Source: JBFAPK01 sp040676675 (lineage in GTDB: Bacteria > Actinomycetota > Actinomycetes > Mycobacteriales > Micromonosporaceae). From it: a stretch of DNA of 64,000 bases. Positions 32,097 through 41,448 of this stretch are shown one piece after another. Below the pieces are notes generated by a model. The model saw only the letters and a list, made by a program, of their open reading frames with translations. It was not told the DNA's origin and did no database searches. Every line of letters begins with the position of its first letter. The stretch's first letter is position 1. Both the position numbers and the translations under genes were made by a program. The DNA lies in assembly GCF_040676675.1 (NCBI RefSeq), contig NZ_JBFAPK010000001.1:434001-498000 (forward strand), given 5' to 3'.

Positions 32097-32387
32097 ATGT
32101 ACGCCTGGATCTGGCGGCGCCTGCCGTTCGGGCTGCCCGGCAAGCTGATCGGCTCGCTGCTCATCGCGGGGGCGGTGGTCGCCCTGCTCTGGTACGTGGT
32201 CTTCCCCTGGGCCGAGCCGCTGCTGCCCTTCGACGACGTCCAGGTGACCCAGGACTCCGGCGTACCGGGGGATCCCGCCGGGGGCGGCCCGGGCGTCGAG
32301 GGTGACGTGCCGGGCAGCGACCACGACATCCCGTACGACACGACCCACCAGAACACCCCGCCCCCCTCCACCTCGCCGAGCAGGTAA
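32097..32387 (+). CDS. Small single-pass membrane protein
   Basis: 96 residues, no recognised family. One transmembrane helix (LIGSLLIAGAVVALLWYVVFPW) is followed by an acidic Gly/Pro/Asp-rich tail on the outside. The gene sits between srtE and pabA in the same direction with gaps of 7 and 4 nt, and proteins of this shape are found there in related actinomycetes. Close spacing suggests co-translation with the sortase. No LPxTG-like signal is present, so it is not an evident sortase substrate. Confidence 0.75.
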   Translation: MYAWIWRRLPFGLPGKLIGSLLIAGAVVALLWYVVFPWAEPLLPFDDVQVTQDSGVPGDPAGGGPGVEGDVPGSDHDIPYDTTHQNTPPPSTSPSR

Positions 32388-32391
32388 TCGG

Positions 32392-33042
32392 ATGCGCATC
32401 CTGGTCATCGACAACTACGACTCGTTCGTCTTCAACCTGGTGCAGTACCTCGGCCAGCTCGGCGCGGAGTGCGACGTACGACGGAACGACCAGGTCACCC
32501 TCGCCGAGGTCGGCCGGGCGGGCGCGGACGGCGTGCTCCTGTCACCCGGCCCGGGTACGCCCGAACGCGCCGGGATCTGCCTCGACGTGGTCCGCGAGTA
32601 CGGCGGCAAGCTCCCGATCCTCGGCGTCTGCCTCGGGCATCAGGCGATCGGCGCCGCCTTCGGAGCGACCGTGGACCGGGCACCGGAGCTGCTGCACGGC
32701 AAGACCTCCGAGGTGCGGCACGACGGGGCCGGGGTGCTCGCCGGCCTGCCCGATCCGTTCACCGCGACCCGGTACCACTCGCTGGCGGTGCTCTCCGAGA
32801 CCCTGCCGGACGAGATCGAGGTGACCGGCCGGACCGGATCGGGCGTGGTCATGGCGATGCGGCACCGTACGCTGCCGATCGAGGGGGTGCAGTTCCATCC
32901 GGAGTCGGTACTGACCGAGGGTGGGCACCTCATGCTCGCGAACTGGCTGGCGGGCTGCGGCCTGGCCGAGGCGCTCGACCGGGCGCCCGCCCTCGCCGCC
33001 GAGGTGGATGCCCGCCGCCGTGCGGCCTTCGCCACCGTCTAG
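32392..33042 (+). CDS. pabA: Aminodeoxychorismate/anthranilate synthase glutaminase subunit
   Basis: Class I glutamine amidotransferase, 216 residues, which supplies ammonia for p-aminobenzoate or anthranilate. The catalytic triad is visible: Cys in ILGVCLGHQAIG, His and Glu in IEGVQFHPESVLT. The N-terminus RILVIDNYDSFVFNLVQYL is diagnostic for PabA/TrpG. The partner PabB/TrpE is not in the window. Its position next to pknB and crgA matches the actinobacterial locus annotated pabA. The first good ATG is 32392. Confidence 0.93.
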   Translation: MRILVIDNYDSFVFNLVQYLGQLGAECDVRRNDQVTLAEVGRAGADGVLLSPGPGTPERAGICLDVVREYGGKLPILGVCLGHQAIGAAFGATVDRAPELLHGKTSEVRHDGAGVLAGLPDPFTATRYHSLAVLSETLPDEIEVTGRTGSGVVMAMRHRTLPIEGVQFHPESVLTEGGHLMLANWLAGCGLAEALDRAPALAAEVDARRRAAFATV

Positions 33043-33121
33043 GCACTATCCGGGGCAGCCGGGCGCCACCGCGACGCCGGCCGCGTCGCGATCGCGGGCG
33101 GGCCCCGCGCCTCAGGTGCTA

Positions 33122-33161
33122 CCGGCGTCGGCCGGGGAGGCGATTGCGAGGCCGACGCCGG
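33122..33161. terminator. Terminator between pabA and pknB
   Basis: CCGGCGTCGGCC (33122-33133) pairs perfectly with GGCCGACGCCGG (33150-33161) across a 16-nt loop, between the converging gene ends. Confidence 0.65.
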
Positions 33162-33194
33162 CCGGGCGCGATCGCCGGCCGGCGCCAGCGGCGC

Positions 33195-35015
33195 TCAGTG
33201 TCGGGACGAGGGCGTCGGGGTCGGAACGGCCGCGCCGCCGCCGGACCCGCCGAGGCCGGGAAAGAGACCCCCCGCACCCGTGCCCGGCTGCCCGGTCGTC
33301 GCGCTCGGGTCCGGGCTCGGATCGTCCTGGCCCTCGATGACGACGATCGTGACGGTCGAACCCGCGGGAAGCTTGACACCCTGGCCCGGATCCTGGTCGA
33401 CCACCTCACCGTCGGAGTCCGCCGAACCGCGCTGTGGTTCGACGTCCACCTTGAAGCCGGCCCGCTCGATCTCGCGCTTGGCGTCCGCCTCCGACTTGCC
33501 GACCACGTACGGCACCGTCTTGAGGTTGCCCTTCGAGTAGGTGACCGTGACCTGGCTGCCGGCGTCCACCGTCTGGCCCTCGTCCGGGCTCACGTCGAGG
33601 ACGGTGTTCTCCTTCTTGCTGCTCTCCTGCGCCACCGGCTTGACCTTGAAGCCCTGTCCCTCCAGGGTGCCCGTGACGTACTGGAGGTCCTTTCCGACCA
33701 GGTCGGTCGGAATCTTCACGCTCGGCTTGCCGCCGCAGACCACGATCGCCACCTGTGCCCGCGGCGCCACGGCCGCGCCGCCGATCGGGTTCTGGCTGAT
33801 CACCTGGTCCTTGACGCAGTCGTTGTTGAAGGTCGGCGACGGGCTCGGCAGCAGGTTGGCCTGCTGGAGCTGGGCGATCGCGTCGGCCTGGCTGCGGCCC
33901 TGGACGTCCGGTACCGCGATGTCGTCGGGCTTCTGGTTCTGCTGCGACAGCAGCGCGGCGACCAGCGCGACGACCGCCAGCACGCCCAGGCCGCTCAGCG
34001 TGGCGAGCAGCCACGCCGATCCGCGGCGGCGGCGCGAGTCGCCGGGACGGCTCGGCATCGGCCGGGTGCCCGCGCCCATGCCGCCGCCCGCCGGCATGCC
34101 GCCGCGGGCGATGTTCTGCGGCATCGCGACGGTCTCGTCCTGCCGGAGCACCGGGGTCGCCATGACCGGCCGGCCGGCGGCCGCCCGGAGCAGGTCGGCC
34201 CGCATCTCCGCGGCGCTCTGGTAGCGGTTGAGCGGGTTCTTCGACAGCGCCTTGAGCACGATCGAGTCGATCGCCGGGGTGACGTCCGGGTTGATGTCGC
34301 TCGGGGTCGGCGGATCCTCCCGCACGTGCTGGTACGCGACGCTGACCGGGCTGTCGCCGACGAACGGCGGGTGCCCGCAGAGCAGCTCGAAGATCACGCA
34401 GCCGGCCGCGTACACGTCGGAGCGGGCGTCGACCGCCTCGCCCCGGGCCTGCTCCGGGGAGAGGTACTGCGCGGTACCGATCACGGCGGAGGTCTGCGTC
34501 ATGGTGGTGGCGCCGCTGGCCAGGGCCCGGGCGATACCGAAGTCCATGACCTTGACCTGGCCGGTCAGGGTCAGCATCACGTTGCCGGGCTTGATGTCCC
34601 GGTGGATGATGCCGTGCCGGTGGCTGAACTCCAGCGCCGCGCAGATGTCGGCGGTGATCTCCAGCGCCCGGCGCGGCATGAGTCGTCCCTCGGCCGCCAG
34701 CACCTCCTTGAGGGTGCGGCCGTTGACGAACTCCATGACGATGAAGGGCAGGGTCTCGCCGGTCGGCGCGATCTCCTCGCCCGTGTCGTAGACCGCGACG
34801 ATGGCCGGGTGGTTGAGCGAAGCGGCATTCTGCGCCTCGCGGCGGAAACGCATCTGGAACGTGGCATCGCGGGCCAGGTCGGTACGAAGCATCTTGATCG
34901 CGACGTCCCGGCCGAGCCGGAGGTCGCGCCCCCGGTGCACCTCGGCCATGCCGCCGTAGCCGAGCAGCTCGCCGACCTGGTACCTGCCACCGAGCAGGCG
35001 GGCCTGCGCAGTCAT
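33195..35015 (-). CDS. pknB: Ser/Thr protein kinase PknB with three PASTA domains
   Basis: Transmembrane kinase that senses peptidoglycan fragments and controls wall synthesis and division. 606 residues. In the kinase domain (about 11-275), K41 is in VAIKML, D140 in HRDIKPGN, D158 in DFG, and the activation loop is GATTMTQTSAVIGTAQYLSPE with T171, T172 and T174. The juxtamembrane Arg run is near 327-331, the membrane helix about 334-357, and three PASTA repeats about 365-432, 433-499 and 500-565. Mycobacterial PknB has four. A Gly/Pro-rich tail ends it. It is the last gene of the seven-gene operon from fhaA, 19 nt after pknA. Confidence 0.97.
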   Translation of the reverse strand: MTAQARLLGGRYQVGELLGYGGMAEVHRGRDLRLGRDVAIKMLRTDLARDATFQMRFRREAQNAASLNHPAIVAVYDTGEEIAPTGETLPFIVMEFVNGRTLKEVLAAEGRLMPRRALEITADICAALEFSHRHGIIHRDIKPGNVMLTLTGQVKVMDFGIARALASGATTMTQTSAVIGTAQYLSPEQARGEAVDARSDVYAAGCVIFELLCGHPPFVGDSPVSVAYQHVREDPPTPSDINPDVTPAIDSIVLKALSKNPLNRYQSAAEMRADLLRAAAGRPVMATPVLRQDETVAMPQNIARGGMPAGGGMGAGTRPMPSRPGDSRRRRGSAWLLATLSGLGVLAVVALVAALLSQQNQKPDDIAVPDVQGRSQADAIAQLQQANLLPSPSPTFNNDCVKDQVISQNPIGGAAVAPRAQVAIVVCGGKPSVKIPTDLVGKDLQYVTGTLEGQGFKVKPVAQESSKKENTVLDVSPDEGQTVDAGSQVTVTYSKGNLKTVPYVVGKSEADAKREIERAGFKVDVEPQRGSADSDGEVVDQDPGQGVKLPAGSTVTIVVIEGQDDPSPDPSATTGQPGTGAGGLFPGLGGSGGGAAVPTPTPSSRH

Positions 35016-35034
35016 CTCGTCAGTCGTCCTTCGC

Positions 35035-36519
35035 TCATCTGGTCATCCCGCCGGCCAGCACGACCCGCTCACTCCGACGGTACGGCGCGTTTGGCGAAAC
35101 GTCGCGTCCAGTTACCTGCCGCGACCCTAGCGACACGTTCTGCTGGGGGGTAACGGCCATCCCGGCCGTGGTGTCCCGATTGAGGTTGTAGGAAATCACG
35201 CCTGAGCAGATCAGCACGATCAGGCCCACCACGACCGCGAGCAGCACCAACAACGGGCGGCTCAGCCCGGAGTCCTGGGGTGGCGGCGCCGACGGCCGGG
35301 CGTAGCCCGGGTACGAGGGCGCCTGCCGGGGCGGTGCGGCCGGCGGCACGGCGGCCGCGCCGCGCCCGTACCCGGGGGTGGTCGCACCGGGCGGGGTCGG
35401 GGTCGCCGAGCCCATCGGCCGGGGCGGGACGGCCACCGGCGAACCCGGCGGTGGACCGCCGACCGGTGGTTGCGGCGGCGTCGCCCGCCCCCGCGTCGGG
35501 GCCACGGGCGAACCGGGTGCCACGGGCGAACCGGGCGCGACGGGGGAACCGGGCACCGCGGCGGTGCCGGTCGGCTGCCCGACGCGCGGCGGAACGCTGG
35601 TCGGCCGCCCGGGCGGGGGCACCGGGGCCGCCACCGGCGAACCGTGCGGGACCGGCGCTCCGGGCACCATTCCCCGTCCCGCGTTCGCCGGCACGGCCAG
35701 CGTCGCGGCGGCCTGCCGGGCCACCGCCGCCAGGCTGGAGGCGCTCGGCCAGCGGGCCGCCGGGTCCTTCGCCATGGCACGTTCGACGATGGCCCGTACC
35801 GCCGGCGGGATGTCGGCCGGCAGCGGGCGCGGCGCCTCCCGTACGTGCTTGATGGCGATTTCGAGCGGGTTCTCGCCCTCGAAGGGGCGCCGACCGGCAA
35901 GGCACTGGTACGCGACCACGCCGAGCGCGTACACGTCCGAGCTGGGCGTCGCGACCGCGCCCGACGCCTGCTCCGGGGAGATGTACGAGGCGGTGCCGAG
36001 CACCGAACCGGCCGCGGTGAGCTGCCCCACCATGTCGGAGCGGGCGATGCCGAAGTCCGTGAGGACCAGCGTGCCGTTCGGCCGGACCAGCAGGTTCCCG
36101 GGCTTCACGTCCCGGTGCACGATGCCCTTGTCGTGGGCCGCCTGAAGCGCGTCGGCCGCCTGCGCGACGAGCGCCATGGTCCGGGCCGGGGTCAGCCGGC
36201 CCACCCGGCCGAGGGTCCGCGACAGCGCGTCGCCCTCGACGTACTCCATCACCAGGAAGGCGATCTGGTTGTCGCTGCCGTAGTCGTAGACGTCCACCAC
36301 GCCCGGGTGGTTGATGGTCGCCATGGTCCGCGCCTCGCCGCGGAAGCGCTCGGCGAAACCGGGCTCGTCCAGCAGCGCCGGGAGCAGCACCTTCACGGCG
36401 ACCGTACGGCCCAGCACCTCGTCGGTACCGCGCCAGACATCGCCCATCCCGCCGCTGGCGATGCGCTCGTCGAGCAGGTACCGGTTGCCGAGCTGGACCC
36501 CGGGGCTGAGCATCGTCAC
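35035..36519 (-). CDS. pknA: Ser/Thr protein kinase PknA
   Basis: Membrane kinase acting with PknB on division and wall enzymes. 494 residues: kinase domain about 14-275 (K43 in VAVKVLL, D137 in HRDVKPGN, D155 in DFGIARSD, AGSVLGTASYISPE activation segment), then about 150 residues of Pro/Gly/Ala linker with GSPVAPGSPVA repeats, a membrane helix near 425-447 (LLVLLAVVVGLIVLICSG), and a 45-residue outside tail without PASTA. GTG 36519 overlaps the pbpA stop in a GTGA arrangement; ATG 36513 is an alternative. Confidence 0.95.
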   Translation of the reverse strand: MTMLSPGVQLGNRYLLDERIASGGMGDVWRGTDEVLGRTVAVKVLLPALLDEPGFAERFRGEARTMATINHPGVVDVYDYGSDNQIAFLVMEYVEGDALSRTLGRVGRLTPARTMALVAQAADALQAAHDKGIVHRDVKPGNLLVRPNGTLVLTDFGIARSDMVGQLTAAGSVLGTASYISPEQASGAVATPSSDVYALGVVAYQCLAGRRPFEGENPLEIAIKHVREAPRPLPADIPPAVRAIVERAMAKDPAARWPSASSLAAVARQAAATLAVPANAGRGMVPGAPVPHGSPVAAPVPPPGRPTSVPPRVGQPTGTAAVPGSPVAPGSPVAPGSPVAPTRGRATPPQPPVGGPPPGSPVAVPPRPMGSATPTPPGATTPGYGRGAAAVPPAAPPRQAPSYPGYARPSAPPPQDSGLSRPLLVLLAVVVGLIVLICSGVISYNLNRDTTAGMAVTPQQNVSLGSRQVTGRDVSPNAPYRRSERVVLAGGMTR

Positions 36520-38012
36520 TTGCCTCCGCGGATCACGGAACGCATGATCTGGCCGGCGATCCGGGCCGCCTCGGCGCTGCCGCCCGGACCAGCCTGCTCC
36601 AGCATGACCGCGACCGCCGAGATCGGCTGGCCGTCGCGCATCGCGAAGCCGATGAACCAGCCGTGGTCGTCGACGTCGGCGCTGGACTGGGCGGTACCGG
36701 TCTTGCCGCCGACCGTGTAGCCCTCGATCCGGGCGTTCTTGCCGGTGCCGTTCTGCACCACGCTGACCATCATGTCCTGCAGGTCGCGGGCGACCTGCCC
36801 GTTGACCGGCTGGCGCAGCGACTTGGGCGCCGCCTTGTAGTAGGTGGTGGTGCGATCCGAACCCCGCAGCTGGTCGACCAGGTACGGGCGCATCTGGGTA
36901 CCGCCGTTGGCGACCGCCGCGGCGATCATCGCGCCTTCGAGCGGCGTCATCCGTACGTTGTTCTGGCCGATCGCCGACTGGGCCAGCGCGGCCGGGTCCT
37001 CGCCGCCGTCCGGATTCTGGATGTCACCGGTGTGGCTCGCGGCGACCGGCAGCCCACCCTCGTTGAGCTGGCCGACGGTGAGGTCGTCCTGCTCGAACCC
37101 GAACTGGCGCGCCTTCTCCTTGATCTTGTCAGCCCCGAGCTTCACGCCGAGCTGCGCGAATCCGGTGTTGCAGGACTCGGTCAGCGCCTCGATCAGGCTG
37201 ACCTGCGGCTCCGGGCAGATCGACGGGGCGGCGTTGCGGATGTCGCTGCCGGAGGTCGGGGCCCGGTAGACCGGGCCGGCCGGAATCTGCGTCTCCTTGG
37301 TGTAGCCCGACTCCAGCGCGGCGGCCGCGTCGATCACCTTGAAGGTAGATCCCGGCGGGAACGTCTCGCTCAGGGCGCGGTTCTTCAGCGGGCCGTTCTT
37401 GTCCGCGGTCAGCTTGTCGTACTCCGCCTGCGCCACGTCCGTGTCGTGGTTCGCGAGCGGGTTCGGGTCGAAGCTCGGCATGGAGACCAGCGCCTGGATC
37501 GCCCCGGTGCGCGGGTCGATCGCCACCGCCGCGCCCTTGGTGGCGCCCACCTTGTTGTTGCTGAGCTGGTTGTAGGCGGTCTCCTGGGCGGCGGTGGAGA
37601 GCGTCAGCAGCACGTTGCCGCCGGCGGTCTGGTCGCCGGTGAAGAGGTCCCGGATCCGGTCGGCCACCAGCTCGTCGCTGTTGCCGGCGAGAAAGTCGTT
37701 CTCGGTGCGCTCGATCCCGGTGGCGGCCAGGTTGACCGGCTGGTAGCCGAGCACGTGCGCGTACGCCGGGCCCTTCGGGTAGGTGCGCAGGAACTTCAGC
37801 TCGCCGCTGGTCTCCTTGCTGGTGGCGATCGGAATGCCGCTCGCCTCGATGTTGCCGCGCTTGCGGTCGTACTCGGCGACCTGGACGCGGCCGTTGTAGT
37901 CGCTGTTGCGGTACTCGTCGGCCTTGTAGGCCTGCACCCAGTTCAGGTTCGCGAAGAGCAGGCCGAACAGGATCATGACAACCACGCCGACCCGGCGCAG
38001 GGGCGCGTTCAC
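36516..38012 (-). CDS. pbpA: Class B penicillin-binding protein (PbpA)
   Basis: Transpeptidase that cross-links peptidoglycan at the septum. 498 residues: cytoplasmic start, one membrane helix about 8-27, dimerisation domain, then the transpeptidase domain with S222-x-x-K225 (PGSTFKVI), S280-C-N282 (ESCNTGF) and K437-T-G439 (GGKTGTAQ). The genes on both sides (rodA upstream, pknA downstream) overlap it by 4 nt, so the three are translationally coupled. The pairing with the SEDS glycosyltransferase RodA is the classic aPBP-independent synthase. Confidence 0.96.
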   Translation of the reverse strand: MNAPLRRVGVVVMILFGLLFANLNWVQAYKADEYRNSDYNGRVQVAEYDRKRGNIEASGIPIATSKETSGELKFLRTYPKGPAYAHVLGYQPVNLAATGIERTENDFLAGNSDELVADRIRDLFTGDQTAGGNVLLTLSTAAQETAYNQLSNNKVGATKGAAVAIDPRTGAIQALVSMPSFDPNPLANHDTDVAQAEYDKLTADKNGPLKNRALSETFPPGSTFKVIDAAAALESGYTKETQIPAGPVYRAPTSGSDIRNAAPSICPEPQVSLIEALTESCNTGFAQLGVKLGADKIKEKARQFGFEQDDLTVGQLNEGGLPVAASHTGDIQNPDGGEDPAALAQSAIGQNNVRMTPLEGAMIAAAVANGGTQMRPYLVDQLRGSDRTTTYYKAAPKSLRQPVNGQVARDLQDMMVSVVQNGTGKNARIEGYTVGGKTGTAQSSADVDDHGWFIGFAMRDGQPISAVAVMLEQAGPGGSAEAARIAGQIMRSVIRGGK

Positions 38013-39502
38013 GGGCGGATCACCTCCGTCGGGGCGCCGTGCAGCTGTTCCGGTACCGCCGGACCGGCGTTCGCCGGGCGGGCCGGCGAGTTGCCGGTCA
38101 CCGGGCGGCGGGCCGCATCGGAGACGCGGAGCAGGACGGCGATGAGCAGCCAGTTCGCCATGAGCGACGAACCACCGGCGGAGAGGAACGGGGTGGTCTG
38201 ACCGGTCAGCGGGATGAGCTTGCTGATCCCGCCGACGATGACGAAGACCTGCAGCCCGAGGGTGAAGGCGAGACCGCCGGCGAGCAGCTTGCCGAAGGAG
38301 TCCCGTACCGCCAGCGCGGCCCGCAGCCCGCGCTCGACGACCAGCAGGTATATCACCAGCAGCGCGCTGAGGCCGAAGAGGCCCAGCTCCTCGCCGAGTC
38401 CGGCGAAGATGAAGTCGTTCTGCACCTCGGGCACCTTCAGCGGCTGGCCACCGCCCGGCCCGGCCCCGAAGAGGCCGCCGGTGCCGAGCCCGAGCAGCCC
38501 CTGCACCAACTGGTACCCGTCGTTGTAGGGGTCGGCGAAGGGGTCGAGCCAGATCTCGGCACGCAGGTGGAAGTTGGCGAACGGGCCGCCGATCGTGCCG
38601 CCCAGGAAGTACGCGAGGAACGCGCCGCCGAAGAAGAGCAGCAGACCGATGATCAGCCAGCTGACCCGTTCGGTCGCGATGTAGAGCGTCACGACGAACA
38701 TGCCGAAGTAGAGCAGCGAGGTGCCGAGGTCCTTCTCGAAGACCAGCACCATCAGACTGACCACCCAGACCCCGACGACCGGACCGAGGTCGCGGCCCCG
38801 GGGGAAGTCGATGCCGAGGAAGCGGCGGCTGGCCAGGGAGAGCACCTCGCGCTTGCGCACCAGGTAGTACGCGAAGAAGACGAGCAGGGCCAGCTTGGCG
38901 AACTCACCCGGCTGGATCTGGAAGCCGCCGAACTTGATCCACAGCTTCGCGCCGTTGACCTCGGACATGCTCCCCGGGAGCACCGCCGGTATCAGCACCA
39001 GCACGATGCCGGCGAGCCCGATGGTGTAGGGGTTGCGCGAGAGCGAACGGTGGTCGCGGACCACGACCAGCAGCGCGGCGGCGAGGATCACCGCGGCCAG
39101 GGTCCAGGCGAGCTGCCGCCCGCCGATGCCCGCGAAGATCGGGAAGTGCATCCGCTCGTCCGGGTCGGCCTTGGCCAGGTCGATCCGGCGCAGGAAGCCG
39201 ACGCCGATCCCGTTGAGCAGCGCCACCGCCGGCAGCAGCACCGGATCGGCGTACGGCGCCAGGAAGCGGATCACCACGTGCAGGCTGAGGAAGACCGCGG
39301 CGAGCGCGGCGGTCGGTACCCAGAAGTCGGGCGTGACCGTGTCGAACAGGTTCGCCTCGATCGTGGCCGAGTAGACCGCCACCAGCAGCATCGCCAGCAG
39401 CAGGAGCGCCAACTCGGCGTTGCGCCGGGACTTGGAGATCCGGACACGAGGCATCTCGCCCGTGGCTGCGGGCGTCGCCGCCGGTCTGGCCGGAGCGGTC
39501 AC
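38009..39502 (-). CDS. rodA: SEDS-family glycan polymerase (RodA/FtsW)
   Basis: Multipass membrane enzyme that polymerises lipid II. 497 residues with about ten to twelve helices (ALLLLAMLLVAVYSATIE, VILAAALLVVVRDHRSLS and others). Conserved SEDS motifs: GANLWIKFG-type SEVNGAKLWIKFG, QIQPGEFAKLALLVFFAYYL, VFEKDLGTSLLYFG (catalytic Asp region), and the C-terminal GLIPLTGQTTPFLSAGG-like KLIPLTGQTTPFLSAGGSS. The GTG start at 39502 is 31 nt after pstP. Its partner PbpA overlaps by 4 nt. Called RodA rather than FtsW by its place in the pknAB operon. Confidence 0.95.
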   Translation of the reverse strand: MTAPARPAATPAATGEMPRVRISKSRRNAELALLLLAMLLVAVYSATIEANLFDTVTPDFWVPTAALAAVFLSLHVVIRFLAPYADPVLLPAVALLNGIGVGFLRRIDLAKADPDERMHFPIFAGIGGRQLAWTLAAVILAAALLVVVRDHRSLSRNPYTIGLAGIVLVLIPAVLPGSMSEVNGAKLWIKFGGFQIQPGEFAKLALLVFFAYYLVRKREVLSLASRRFLGIDFPRGRDLGPVVGVWVVSLMVLVFEKDLGTSLLYFGMFVVTLYIATERVSWLIIGLLLFFGGAFLAYFLGGTIGGPFANFHLRAEIWLDPFADPYNDGYQLVQGLLGLGTGGLFGAGPGGGQPLKVPEVQNDFIFAGLGEELGLFGLSALLVIYLLVVERGLRAALAVRDSFGKLLAGGLAFTLGLQVFVIVGGISKLIPLTGQTTPFLSAGGSSLMANWLLIAVLLRVSDAARRPVTGNSPARPANAGPAVPEQLHGAPTEVIRP

Positions 39503-39533
39503 AATCGATACCTCGGATCGTTTGAACTGGCGC

Positions 39534-40964
39534 TCACTCCGCCGAGCGGCAGGCCGTCGGATCGATGCCCGGCTGGACCGCGTCGGAGGGGAGAGCGTCG
39601 GGACTGTCTGATGGGTCGGGGGTCTCCGGGGGGTTGCTGGCGTCGGGGGTGGCGCTCGGGTCGGTCCCGGTGCCGGCCGGCGGTGCGGGCGTGCCGTTCA
39701 CCGTCGAGGGGGTGGCCGTCGGGCTCGGCGGGCAGGTCGGCTTCAGGTTCGGGTTGGCCGGGTCCTCGCTGGTCAGCTCGGCGAGCCGGCGCTCGGCGTC
39801 CGGCTCGTCCTTGGCCGTGATCCCCTGCTTGACCTGCTCCTGCGCGGCGGCCGTGAGGTCGTTGAGCTGCGCGTCGCTGGTCGAGTGCACGCTGGAGAGG
39901 TCGAAGCCGGCGATCTGACCCGGTACGCCCCGGAACACCGCGAGCCGGCCGTCGTCGGTCGCGCCGACGTAGTACTGCCGCTGCGTGTAGTTCCAACCGA
40001 ACCAGAGGCCGCCGCCGACGAGCCCCAGCAGTACGACGAGGAGCGCCGCCGTACGCACCGGGTGCCGCCGGGGACGCTCCGACTCGTCGTCGCGACCGTT
40101 GGCGGGCGGGTCCGGCTCCGGACTGGCCGGGCGGGGGGCGTTCAGCGCCGAGGCGCGGGCGGCCGGGGTCGACCGGTCGGCCGAGGTCGCCATGCCCCGG
40201 TCCCGGGCCGCGGCCCCGCCGACGATCGGCGCCGCCTCGACGATGTCCTGGTCGGTGGCGTCGGCGACGACCACCGTGATGTTGTCGGGGCCACCGCCGC
40301 GCAGCGCCAACTGGACGAGGCGCTGTACGCACTCCTGCGGGTCGGAGTACTCCCGCAGGGTGTCCCCGATGGTCTCGGCGCTGACGACGCCCGAGAGACC
40401 GTCGCTGCAGATCAGGTACCGGTCGCCGGGAAGCACCTGGCGTACCGAGTACTCGGGGTCGATGTCCCGGCCGTCCAGGGCCCGGGTGAGCAGCGAGCGC
40501 TGGGGGTGGCTGCTCGCCTCCTCCAGGCTGATCCGCCCCTCGTCGACCAGCATCTGGACGTACGTGTCGTCCTTGGTGATCTGGTTGAACTCGCCGTCCC
40601 GGAGCAGGTAGGCACGGGAGTCACCGATGTGCACCATGCCGATCTTGCTGCCGGAGAAGAGGGTCGCGGTGAGCGTGGTGCCCATGCCCTCGAGCTGAGG
40701 GTTGGCGTCCACGGTGTCGCGCAGTTGTTGGTTGGCGGTGTCGACGGCTGAACGCAGCGCGTCCACGAGGGCGTCGCCGGGGACGTCCTCGTCGAGGGGA
40801 GCCATCGCACCGATGACGATGTTGCTCGCGACGTCACCGGCGGCCATGCCGCCCATGCCGTCGGCAACGGCGAGTAGCCGCGGGCCTGCGTAGACGGAGT
40901 CTTGGTTTCCGTCTCGGATCAGACCGCGGTCGCTGTGGGCCGCATAGCGAAGGGTCAGAGTCAT
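39534..40964 (-). CDS. pstP: PP2C-family Ser/Thr phosphatase PstP
   Basis: Sole partner phosphatase of PknA and PknB in this locus. 476 residues: PPM catalytic domain about 1-240 with metal ligands in GNQDSV (D22), VADGMGG (D35), ICSDGLSG (D188) and GPDNIT (D227). A cytoplasmic linker follows, then a membrane helix 305-323 and an extracellular Pro/Thr-rich tail. ATG 40964 overlaps the fhaB stop by 4 nt. This long, membrane-anchored form is typical of actinobacteria. Confidence 0.96.
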   Translation of the reverse strand: MTLTLRYAAHSDRGLIRDGNQDSVYAGPRLLAVADGMGGMAAGDVASNIVIGAMAPLDEDVPGDALVDALRSAVDTANQQLRDTVDANPQLEGMGTTLTATLFSGSKIGMVHIGDSRAYLLRDGEFNQITKDDTYVQMLVDEGRISLEEASSHPQRSLLTRALDGRDIDPEYSVRQVLPGDRYLICSDGLSGVVSAETIGDTLREYSDPQECVQRLVQLALRGGGPDNITVVVADATDQDIVEAAPIVGGAAARDRGMATSADRSTPAARASALNAPRPASPEPDPPANGRDDESERPRRHPVRTAALLVVLLGLVGGGLWFGWNYTQRQYYVGATDDGRLAVFRGVPGQIAGFDLSSVHSTSDAQLNDLTAAAQEQVKQGITAKDEPDAERRLAELTSEDPANPNLKPTCPPSPTATPSTVNGTPAPPAGTGTDPSATPDASNPPETPDPSDSPDALPSDAVQPGIDPTACRSAE

Positions 40965-41443
40965 GGCCGTAACTCGAGGGAAGTGCGGCCGATGCGGATC
41001 GGCACGCCGAGGGGGACGGGGGTTGGTCCGGTGACCTTAGCGCGATCCAGGTAGGTGCCGTTAGTCGATCCGAGATCTTCTACGAACCACTGACCGGACC
41101 GGGGTACGAGTCGTGCGTGTCGGGCCGACGCGTAGTCATCGGTGATGACCAGGGTCGAATCCTCCGCGCGCCCGATGGTTATCTGGGCCTCGCCGAGGGT
41201 GATCCGGGTACCGGCGAGCTGTCCCGCGGTGACCACGAGTTGGTGAGCGGTGCGCCCGCGTTTCACCCTCGCCGGCTTTCCCTGCGTCATCGCCGCTCCT
41301 ACCCCCCGTGGCGCGGCGACGAGACGGCTGGACTTGGCACCGGCGAACAGGTCACGGCGGATCACGCCGACCACCGTGAACACGAAGATCCACAGCAGGA
41401 TGATGAACCCGAACCGGGCAACGGTGATGACGAAAGGGGGCAA
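40961..41443 (-). CDS. fhaB: FHA-domain membrane protein FhaB
   Basis: Phosphothreonine-binding adaptor of the kinase system (FipA in mycobacteria). 160 residues: N-terminal membrane helix (FGFIILLWIFVFTVVGVI), basic linker, then FHA domain at about 75-160 (ITIGRAEDSTLVI, SARHARLV, DLGSTNGTYLDRAKV, IRIGRTSLEL), with the Arg, Ser and Asn of the pThr pocket present. The start is TTG 41443, with AGGA a few nt upstream, 5 nt after the fhaA stop; no ATG or GTG fits. It overlaps pstP by 4 nt. Confidence 0.93.
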   Translation of the reverse strand: MPPFVITVARFGFIILLWIFVFTVVGVIRRDLFAGAKSSRLVAAPRGVGAAMTQGKPARVKRGRTAHQLVVTAGQLAGTRITLGEAQITIGRAEDSTLVITDDYASARHARLVPRSGQWFVEDLGSTNGTYLDRAKVTGPTPVPLGVPIRIGRTSLELRP

Positions 41444-41448
41444 GGTTC

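Noticed and set aside
32469..35153. 894-codon open frame on the plus strand
   Set aside because: Overlaps pabA in another frame and is antisense to pknB.
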